The position numbers were made by a program, and so were the translations under genes. From Paenibacillus sp. NEAU-GSW1 (lineage in GTDB: Bacteria; Bacillota; Bacilli; Paenibacillales; Paenibacillaceae), in assembly GCF_009737085.1 (NCBI RefSeq), contig NZ_WOVL01000008.1, positions 124,001-188,000 on the forward strand: a DNA stretch of 64,000 nucleotides, given 5' to 3'. Under the pieces are notes generated by a model. That model made no database searches, was not told the DNA's origin, and saw only the letters and a list, made by a program, of their open reading frames with translations. Positions 57,550 through 64,000 of the stretch are shown in pieces. How positions within the stretch are numbered: position 1 is the stretch's first letter; each line of letters starts with the position of its first letter.

Positions 57550-59994
57550 CTACTTCCTCAATTCTGCTGCAAAAGATTGCTCAAGCTCTGCGACAACCTT
57601 CGCATGCAGCTCTGTTACCTCTTCATCCGTCAGCGTACGGTCCGCATGGCGATAGACGAGAGAAAGCGCAACGCTCTTCTTGTCCTCGCCCAGCTTCTCG
57701 CCGGTGAACACGTCGAACACGCGAACGGACTCAAGCAGCTCGCCCGCTGTAGTCCAGACGGAAGCTGTCAGGCTGCCGGCCGGAACGGCGCGGTCAAGCA
57801 CAACGGCAATATCGCGCTGCATAGCCGGATAACGCGGAAGCGCTTTGTATACGATGTCGAACTCAGCCAGCTCATACAGCTCATCCAAGCCGATCTCGAG
57901 CACATACGTATCTGCCAAATCGCTTTCATGCTGCAGTGTCGGGTGCAATTGACCGACAAAGCCGATAGGCACTACGCCTCTAGCCGTTTCGATCAGAACT
58001 GCGGCTGTGCGGCCCGGATGGAAATGCTCCGGCTGTGCCGCTTCATAGCGCACTTTGCCAGTCAAACCGAGCACTTGGAATACGGTTTCCAGAATGCCCT
58101 TCGCATCATAGAAATCGACCGGAGCCGCTTTCCGATTCCATTGCGCTTCCGTACGGCTGCCCGTCAACAGCGCCGCGAGGCGGTGCTTTTCTTGCGGCAG
58201 ACGAGTCAGCTGCTCTTCGTCGGTATGGAATACGCTGCCGATTTCGAAAATCGCAGCCGATTCATTTTTACGGTTGCGGTTGTACGTCGCCGTCTCCAGC
58301 AATTGCGCAACGAGCGTCGTGCGCAGCACGCTGCGGTCCTCACTCATCGGCATCGCCAGCTTAACCGGCTTAAGCCCTTCGCCGGACAGTGCCGGGAACA
58401 GCTTCGTCCGTTCAGGTCCCGTAAACGAGTAGCTGATCACTTCATGCAGACCGGCATCGGTCAGTCTTCTGCGCAAATCGCGGCGAATCGCCTGCGGCTT
58501 CGTTAACGAACCAGGCGTTACGTCGCCGTGAATAGGCGTCGTTGGAATGTTGTCATAGCCGTAAAGACGGGCTGCTTCTTCGATTAAATCAACATCGCGG
58601 GTAATATCGCCTCTGCGAGTCGGCACTTCAATCGAGAACTTGCCTTCTTCAGCCAGGCTGTAAGCAAAGCCAAGACGCTCGAAAATCGTTTGCACTTCAA
58701 GCTTGGACAGCTCGGTGCCAAGGTAACCGTTAATTTTTGCAAGCGTTATGTCGATAGTTGCAGGCTTTGCTGTTGTCGTCACCGCTTCAACAATGCCTTC
58801 CGTCACTAACCCGCTAGCCAATTCCGCAATAAGCGCAGCCGCGCGATCCAATGCCGGGATAACGCGCGAAGGGTCGACTTCTTTCTCAAACCGAACGCTT
58901 GATTCGGAACGAAGTCCGAGCTGGCGCGACGTTTTGCGGATTGTGCCGCCGTCGAATTTCGCCGATTCCAGCAAAATATTAACCGTCTCCGCATGAACCT
59001 CCGAGTTAGCGCCGCCCATGACGCCCGCAAGTCCGATCGGCTTTTCGCCGTCCGTAATGACGAGCATATGCGGCTCCAGCTTGCGCTCCTGGTCGTCGAG
59101 CGTTACAAGCGTTTCGCCTTCTTTGGCGAAACGAACATCGATTTTGCCCGTTTTCACCGCATCCGCGTCAAAGGCGTGCAGCGGCTGGCCGTATTCAAGC
59201 ATAACGAAGTTCGTCACATCAACGACATTGCTGATCGGGCGAATGCCCGCTGCAATCAGACGGTTTTGAAGCCATAGCGGAGAAGGACCGATTTTCACGC
59301 CTTTAATGTAACGCGCGCTGTAATGCGGGCAATGGTCAGAGGCGCTGATTTTTACGGAAACGAGACTGTCCGTACGCTCTTTCGTATGGTTAATCGCTGC
59401 TTCAGGCAGCTTAACCTCGCGTCCGGTCAAAGCGCCGATTTCATAAGCGACACCGAGCATGCTCAAGCAGTCGGAACGGTTTGGCGTCAAGTCGAGCTCC
59501 AGCACTTCATCGTCAATGCCAAGAACATTGCCGATCGCAGCGCCGATCGGCGTCGATTCCGGCAGCACAAGAATGCCTTCCTGCTGCTCTTTCGGCAGCA
59601 GCTTTTCGTTAATGCCGAGCTCCTTCGCCGAGCAGATCATGCCCTGCGATTCAACGCCGCGAAGCTTCGCGCGTTTAATTTGGAAATCGCCCGGAAGCTT
59701 GGCGCCGATCGTTGCAACCGGAACCTTTTGTCCCGCGTCGACGTTTTTCGCGCCGCATACGATTTGCAGCTCTTCACCTGTACCGACATCAATTTTACAC
59801 ACGCTCAGCTTGTCTGCATCCGGATGCTTCTCGCGGGATTTGACATAACCGACGACAACGCCGGTTACGCCTTTGTTCAGCGATTCGACGGAATCGATCT
59901 CAATGCCGCCGCGGGTCATTTTTTCAGCCAGTTCCTCAGCCGTGAAGCCCGACAGCTCGATATATTCATTCAACCATTTATAGGATACTTTCAT
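57550..59994 (-). CDS. pheT: Phenylalanyl-tRNA synthetase beta subunit
   Basis: The 814-residue subunit begins with the B1/OB region (MKVSYKWLNEYIELSGFTAE; VGYVKSREKHPDADKLSVCKID). The B3/4 editing domain follows (YSARYIKGVKIGPSPLWLQNRL), then B5 (PTRRGDITRDVDLIEEAARLYGYD) and the C-terminal anticodon-like FDX-ACB domain (FVGQLHPTLQ, LPRYPAMQRDIAVVLD). It charges tRNA-Phe with PheS as an alpha2-beta2 tetramer. AAGGAAGG precedes the ATG, 23 bp after pheS. Confidence 0.97.
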   Translation of the reverse strand: MKVSYKWLNEYIELSGFTAEELAEKMTRGGIEIDSVESLNKGVTGVVVGYVKSREKHPDADKLSVCKIDVGTGEELQIVCGAKNVDAGQKVPVATIGAKLPGDFQIKRAKLRGVESQGMICSAKELGINEKLLPKEQQEGILVLPESTPIGAAIGNVLGIDDEVLELDLTPNRSDCLSMLGVAYEIGALTGREVKLPEAAINHTKERTDSLVSVKISASDHCPHYSARYIKGVKIGPSPLWLQNRLIAAGIRPISNVVDVTNFVMLEYGQPLHAFDADAVKTGKIDVRFAKEGETLVTLDDQERKLEPHMLVITDGEKPIGLAGVMGGANSEVHAETVNILLESAKFDGGTIRKTSRQLGLRSESSVRFEKEVDPSRVIPALDRAAALIAELASGLVTEGIVEAVTTTAKPATIDITLAKINGYLGTELSKLEVQTIFERLGFAYSLAEEGKFSIEVPTRRGDITRDVDLIEEAARLYGYDNIPTTPIHGDVTPGSLTKPQAIRRDLRRRLTDAGLHEVISYSFTGPERTKLFPALSGEGLKPVKLAMPMSEDRSVLRTTLVAQLLETATYNRNRKNESAAIFEIGSVFHTDEEQLTRLPQEKHRLAALLTGSRTEAQWNRKAAPVDFYDAKGILETVFQVLGLTGKVRYEAAQPEHFHPGRTAAVLIETARGVVPIGFVGQLHPTLQHESDLADTYVLEIGLDELYELAEFDIVYKALPRYPAMQRDIAVVLDRAVPAGSLTASVWTTAGELLESVRVFDVFTGEKLGEDKKSVALSLVYRHADRTLTDEEVTELHAKVVAELEQSFAAELRK

Positions 59995-60017
59995 CGCTTT
60001 ATCCCCTTCCTTTCCCG

Positions 60018-61049
60018 TTACATTTTCGCAAATTGGCTTAAAAATCTCAGATCGTTCGTGTAGAAATGACGAATATCGTCGATGCCGTATTTAAGCAGCG
60101 CAATCCGTTCTACGCCCATGCCGAACGCAAAGCCGCTTACTTCGTTTGGATCGTAGCCGCCCATTTCGAGCACGCGCGGATGAACCATGCCGCTGCCGAG
60201 AATTTCAAGCCAGCCGGTTTGCTTGCACATCCGGCAACCGTGGCCGCCGCATTGCACACAAGTAACGTCAACCTCAGCGCTAGGCTCTGTGAACGGGAAG
60301 AAGCTCGGACGAAGGCGGATTTGCGCCTGCGCGCCGAACATTTGCTGTACGAATTGCAGCAGCGTGCCTTTCAGGTCGCTCATCCGAATGTTTTTGCCGA
60401 TAACGAGACCTTCGATTTGATTGAACTGGAATGAATGCGTCGCATCGTCGTCGTCGCGGCGATATACTTTGCCCGGGCAAATGACTTTGACCGGCTTGCC
60501 GTTCATTTGCTTCATCGTACGTACTTGAACCGGCGAAGTATGCGTGCGCATCAGAATGTCTTCCGTAATGTAGAACGAATCCTGCATATCGCGGGCAGGA
60601 TGGTTTTTCGGCAGATTCAACGCTTCGAAGTTGAAATAGTCCGTCTCTACCTCAGGTCCTTCCGCGATGGAATAGCCAAGGCCTACGAAAATATCTTCGA
60701 TTTCCTGAGCGACCTTGTTCAGCGGATGCACCGAACCGGTAGGCAATGACTTGCCGGGAAGTGTTACGTCAATCGTCTCTGCGCGCAGACGGTTTTCCGT
60801 TTCCGCTTGCAGAAATGCAGCTTGCTTTTCTTCAATTACAGCTTCAATCGCAGCCCGCACATCGTTGCCGACTTGACCGATAATCGGACGCTCTTCCGCG
60901 CTCAAGCCTCCCATGCCGCGAAGAATTTCCGTCAACGCGCCTTTTTTGCCCAAATATTTAACCCGCAAATCATTAAGCAGCTGCGGATTGTCTACCTGCT
61001 GCAGCTCCTGCAGCGCCTCGACGCGCAGCGCCTCCAACTTTTCCTTCAT
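60018..61049 (-). CDS. pheS: Phenylalanyl-tRNA synthetase alpha subunit
   Basis: The 343-residue catalytic subunit has an N-terminal coiled coil ([20 protein letters not shown]) and class II motifs: [22 protein letters not shown] with [25 protein letters not shown], motif 2 [23 protein letters not shown] in parts, and motif 3 [37 protein letters not shown] is the usual four-Cys insert. GGAGGCGAG precedes the ATG. A T-box leader controls the pair. Confidence 0.97.
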   Translation of the reverse strand: MKEKLEALRVEALQELQQVDNPQLLNDLRVKYLGKKGALTEILRGMGGLSAEERPIIGQVGNDVRAAIEAVIEEKQAAFLQAETENRLRAETIDVTLPGKSLPTGSVHPLNKVAQEIEDIFVGLGYSIAEGPEVETDYFNFEALNLPKNHPARDMQDSFYITEDILMRTHTSPVQVRTMKQMNGKPVKVICPGKVYRRDDDDATHSFQFNQIEGLVIGKNIRMSDLKGTLLQFVQQMFGAQAQIRLRPSFFPFTEPSAEVDVTCVQCGGHGCRMCKQTGWLEILGSGMVHPRVLEMGGYDPNEVSGFAFGMGVERIALLKYGIDDIRHFYTNDLRFLSQFAKM

Positions 61050-61142
61050 CGTAGCTCGCCTCCATTTTCAATTGAAAAGTACCGCCGTTTCCTGAATATA
61101 AGACAATATAGGATTTTCCCTATACTACGCTTATATTTCATC

Positions 61143-61187
61143 GCGAAACGAAGCTCCGCCGCCAATGATCGGCGAAGCGGTTTCTGC
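61143..61187 (-). repeat. 45-bp palindromic intergenic repeat, copy 4
   Basis: On the minus strand it starts GCAGAAACCGC and ends GCGGAGCTTCGTTTCGC, with TTCGCC/GGCGG pairing inside. It is preceded by CCAA as copy 2 is and followed by GAAATATAAG as copy 2 is. It sits between the T-box terminator and pheS, inside the transcribed leader. Confidence 0.75.
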
Positions 61188-61198
61188 TTGGGAAAAAC

Positions 61199-61486
61199 AA
61201 AAAAAGGCCCCTTCTCCCCGTAAGGGACGAAAGAACCGTGGTACCACCCTAATTCGGATTGCTGCGCATGCTTCAGCTTCTGCAACCCCTCATATCCCAT
61301 AACGGCGGGAACCGGACACTCCCTACTTGCGCACCCAAGTGCGTTTCAGGCGTCTGCTCCGGAGCGAACTTCGGCAGCCTCATTCCGTAAAGACGCTCTC
61401 AATCTTGGCGTCTTCTCCCTGTACGACAGAACTGCTTACTCTTCTCCATCTACGCTTTCATGCTATGCATACTTCGTTGAACATTA
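61199..61486 (-). ncRNA. T-box leader of pheST
   Basis: The minus strand carries the T-box core AGGGTGGTACCACGG (within 61234-61250), which pairs with the CCA end of uncharged tRNA. A terminator follows, with GGGGCC and seven Ts at its end (about 61199-61232). Stem I occupies the first half; a TTC that could be the Phe specifier lies at 61366-61368 (CGAAGTTCGC). Uncharged tRNA-Phe should promote read-through into pheS. Confidence 0.92.
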
Positions 61487-61492
61487 CTTTTT

Positions 61493-61521
61493 ATTATATT
61501 CAAATCGCGCTGCCGTTGCAA
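61493..61521 (-). promoter_or_regulatory. Sigma-A promoter of pheST
   Basis: On the minus strand TTGCAA (61516-61521), 17 bp, TATAAT (61493-61498). Transcription would start near 61486, at the head of the T-box leader. Confidence 0.75.
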
Positions 61522-61550
61522 CATAAGGAAAACAAAGCTTGGACGTCGGT

Positions 61551-64000
61551 TTACGAATCAATCCGCATCATCATTTCTTCAAGCAGCCGGATACGGGCAA
61601 ATGAAGCACGCAGCAGCCCGATGCCGATTTCCGGATAAAGCCGGATCAGCCTTGAAACCGCGTCTCCTTCCAGCTTCAGCACACGCACATCGCCTAACAG
61701 CGATTGCGCCGTCACCGTTGATGGCGTGCCGTCGATTGCCGAAGTAACGCCGCATACATCTCCTGTGCCAAGCACGCCGATCGTGCCTTCCCATCCAGCC
61801 GCCGAAATGCTCGTCAGCTCGACATTGCCGTCGACGATCACATACATCGCCGGATTTGGCTCGCCCCGCTCAAGCAGCTTTGCATCATCAGGATAGACGC
61901 ATTCTTCAGCAATATTCGCAATCAAACCGAGCTCCTCAAGCGACAAGTCGGCGAAATAGGGCACTTCGCGCAAAAACACAACTTTATTCAGCCTGCCCAT
62001 CATTTGCTGTTCCTGCGACATAACGCTCCCCTCGCTTTCCGCTGCCAGTGCCGCTGCAGCCATCTCCCGCCACCAATCGTCTGAGCCATGGAGCGCTTCT
62101 TGAATCGTTTCTCTTGCTTTCAGCACATCTGGTTCAGCATCAGTGCGGACGTCCATCCCTTCCAGCACGGCAAGCAGCTTCTGAGACAGTCTTCGGTCGC
62201 CAACGCCTTCAGCCAGCACCTCCCAGCCGTTGCTGCGAATTTCTTCATCGGGATCACCGGAAGCCTTTCGCACAGCTTCCATAACCTGTTCATCGGCCAG
62301 TCCTCCTAAGAGGCTCCAAGCTCCTTCCATGATTAACAGCCTTACTTCCTGCCACCGCAGAACGGACAGCTGGCTCAAATCAGCACGCCTAATAGCATGG
62401 AATGCCGAGCTGTACGTTTCCGCCTGTTCAAGCTCCGTTAACCGGTTACAAGCTTCATCAATCAGCTTCGCCCGGATATCTTCCTCCGGAAGCAATTGCG
62501 CCAATGCTTGAATAGCGACAGTCCAACGTTTTGGATGCGCCCCTTTCAGCTGCTCCAGCAACGGTTCAACCGCAGCATTTCCAAGGCGGACAAAATAATC
62601 AAGAGAAGTCCGGGTCATTTCCTGATCCATTGTAGGCAAGCCCCGCAGCAATTTAGGAAGCAATGAAACCTCTTTTAAATGGCCTAGACATTCGACCGCC
62701 GCTATTCTTGCTGCAGGATGTGCATCGTCTGCCAGTCTCTCGATTTTGGGAACGAAGCTGATCAGCTTCAGTTCTGCTACTACTCGGCAAATATATACCG
62801 AGGCTTGCCCTCCCTCATCCAATATTCGGTCGATGACTTCTGCGCATGCCTCAAAGCTCGGCGCATTATGGAAGGAATACATCGCCTTTACTGCTTCAGC
62901 GACGACAGCCGGATGACGGTCAAGCAGCTTTTGCCGTAAAAAATAAAGCGCTTGAGGCTCCATATGCTTCATCTTCCCGATTTGTCTTACGCCTTCGGCA
63001 CGGAGCTCGTCGTCCGGGTCCTCCAAAAAGGCCGCCACCTTCACCATCGCAGACAAATCGGCTTGCGATACGTTCATCGCCCGCACGGCTCCATTCCGAA
63101 TCCGCGGATTCAAATCATCAATCAGCTTCAGAAGCATCGGCAAATCCCTCGGGTTGTCCATCCGCTGAATAATTTGCAGCGCGATTTCCTTTGCCGAGTC
63201 CGATCCATCCTTCAGCATTCCGCGAACTTGCGCAATTGCCGCAGGATTGCGGACTAGCTCCTCAAACTGCTCGGCCAAATCGAGCTCGCCTGCCGATTGA
63301 ACGCTGCCTACCAGCTCGCGCATATAAAATTTCCGTCCGAGCCATGCCATGACGAGGAGAACGGCTGAACCGATCAGACCGACCAGCGACAACATCGTCC
63401 ATGACAAGCTTAAGCCGGAGTGGAGAAATTGCAAAGCCGCTCCGAGCATTATGCCAGCGGAAGCCGCTATGCCTTGCGAAGCATAGCGATAGCTGTCTCT
63501 ATGCGCCAGCGGAAACGTTTTGAAAAAAAGCTGATAGGACGGCTCTGCGGAATAATAGAGCAACAAGTAAAGAAGCATGTACCCCGTCGAAATAATAGGC
63601 AAAGCTGCACTGCTGCCTACCAAAGCGAATGCACAAGCGAAAGACAGCACGTAAATGCCGGCAATCGCCGTTAGCATTTGGCTCGCGCCGAGCTTAGCCA
63701 TCAGCTTGCCTGATACCGTCTGGAGCAGGAAAGCCAGCACGAACAGCAGCATCGTAATGAACCCGAAGTATCGGCTAAATTGCTGTTCAGTTTCGAAGTA
63801 AACGCGCGTGACGTTTAAGAACTCATATTCCATCAAAAAATAAAGCGCGGGCATTAATGTCATGAGCAGAATGACGATAAGCAGAAACGGCGAATGCAGC
63901 GCCTGCATAAATACTTGTCCCGTCGTGAGTGCCGGAGCTTCCTCGCGGGCAGCTTCCGTTTTCAGAGACAGCGGCACTAAATAACGGGCAATAACGCGAT
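61551..64000 (-). CDS. Transporter-like protein with HEAT repeats and cyclic-nucleotide-binding domain (5' end missing)
   Basis: The frame stays open to the window edge (RVIARYLV before PLSLK), so the true start lies outside and the GTG at 63977 is internal. The visible 816 residues hold about six membrane helices (FLLIVILLMTLMPALYFLM, ITMLLFVLAFLLQTVSG, GYMLLYLLLYY) like the second half of an MFS or ADP/ATP-translocase fold. HEAT-like repeats (about 230-640) and a C-terminal Crp-type cNMP domain (FADLSLEELGLIANIAEE, MYVIVDGNVEL) follow. Known relatives carry this domain set but lack a tested substrate. Confidence 0.82.
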   Translation of the reverse strand, partial: RVIARYLVPLSLKTEAAREEAPALTTGQVFMQALHSPFLLIVILLMTLMPALYFLMEYEFLNVTRVYFETEQQFSRYFGFITMLLFVLAFLLQTVSGKLMAKLGASQMLTAIAGIYVLSFACAFALVGSSAALPIISTGYMLLYLLLYYSAEPSYQLFFKTFPLAHRDSYRYASQGIAASAGIMLGAALQFLHSGLSLSWTMLSLVGLIGSAVLLVMAWLGRKFYMRELVGSVQSAGELDLAEQFEELVRNPAAIAQVRGMLKDGSDSAKEIALQIIQRMDNPRDLPMLLKLIDDLNPRIRNGAVRAMNVSQADLSAMVKVAAFLEDPDDELRAEGVRQIGKMKHMEPQALYFLRQKLLDRHPAVVAEAVKAMYSFHNAPSFEACAEVIDRILDEGGQASVYICRVVAELKLISFVPKIERLADDAHPAARIAAVECLGHLKEVSLLPKLLRGLPTMDQEMTRTSLDYFVRLGNAAVEPLLEQLKGAHPKRWTVAIQALAQLLPEEDIRAKLIDEACNRLTELEQAETYSSAFHAIRRADLSQLSVLRWQEVRLLIMEGAWSLLGGLADEQVMEAVRKASGDPDEEIRSNGWEVLAEGVGDRRLSQKLLAVLEGMDVRTDAEPDVLKARETIQEALHGSDDWWREMAAAALAAESEGSVMSQEQQMMGRLNKVVFLREVPYFADLSLEELGLIANIAEECVYPDDAKLLERGEPNPAMYVIVDGNVELTSISAAGWEGTIGVLGTGDVCGVTSAIDGTPSTVTAQSLLGDVRVLKLEGDAVSRLIRLYPEIGIGLLRASFARIRLLEEMMMRIDS

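Overview
The window looks like chromosomal DNA of an endospore-forming Paenibacillus-type Firmicute. I base this on gene content and order, not on a database search. The supporting genes are two sets of spore-surface genes, a GerB/GerA/GerC germination operon, an S-layer-homology protein, EcsAB, a FapR-type operator before fabH, and a pheS-pheT-zapA-(...)-mutS2 neighbourhood with a T-box leader. GC content is near 50% and most genes lie on the minus strand. No rRNA, tRNA, CRISPR array, transposase or prophage was seen. 

Layout. 1-1178: end of an unidentified gene, then fabH behind a sigma-A promoter and a perfect FapR-like palindrome. 1175-15044: a surface-glycan locus with a CgeB-like glycosyltransferase, a basic protein, three small helical proteins, two GT2 glycosyltransferases, an RmlA-like nucleotidyltransferase, a 2206-residue protein made mostly of about 187 decapeptide repeats, and a CotSA-like GT4 enzyme. 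15228-23635: psd, a divergent MocR regulator/flavin oxidase pair, an acetyltransferase of different base composition, an AraC regulator divergent from an aminotransferase, and ecsAB. 23756-38866: SLH protein, DEAD-box helicase, SDR, CheX, zinc phospholipase C-like protein, HRDC protein with a terminator in its leader, two small proteins, phosphodiester glycosidase, 5'-3' exonuclease, aminotransferase/ArsC-like/RluA-like/cobalamin adenosyltransferase genes, and an alaR-alaT pair. 

39106-46889: second sporulation region with a CotF-like pair, the germination operon, two CotB-like proteins, a collagen-like (Gly-Thr-Lys/Gly) repeat protein and a CotH-type kinase. 46892-54740: cysK, an MFS transporter, a Zn-ribbon protein/26-residue membrane peptide/DUF350 group, mutS2, a four-TM protein, a CuA-like lipoprotein and an SDR. 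54820-64000: a ZapA domain fused to about 700 residues of coiled coil, pheT, pheS with T-box, and a transporter-HEAT-cyclic-nucleotide-binding protein that runs off the window. 

The most notable points are these. (1) The giant Ser/Thr-rich repeat protein sits among glycosyltransferases, three members of the locus share an unusual N-terminal motif, and a sigma-K-like promoter lies before the giant gene. (2) A CotB-like / Thr-Lys-Gly repeat / CotH arrangement resembles the known CotB-CotG-CotH kinase module. (3) Two families of short palindromic intergenic repeats recur: one of about 45 bp in four copies, and one hairpin element in three copies, two of which abut ribosome binding sites. (4) ZapA is fused to a very long coiled coil.
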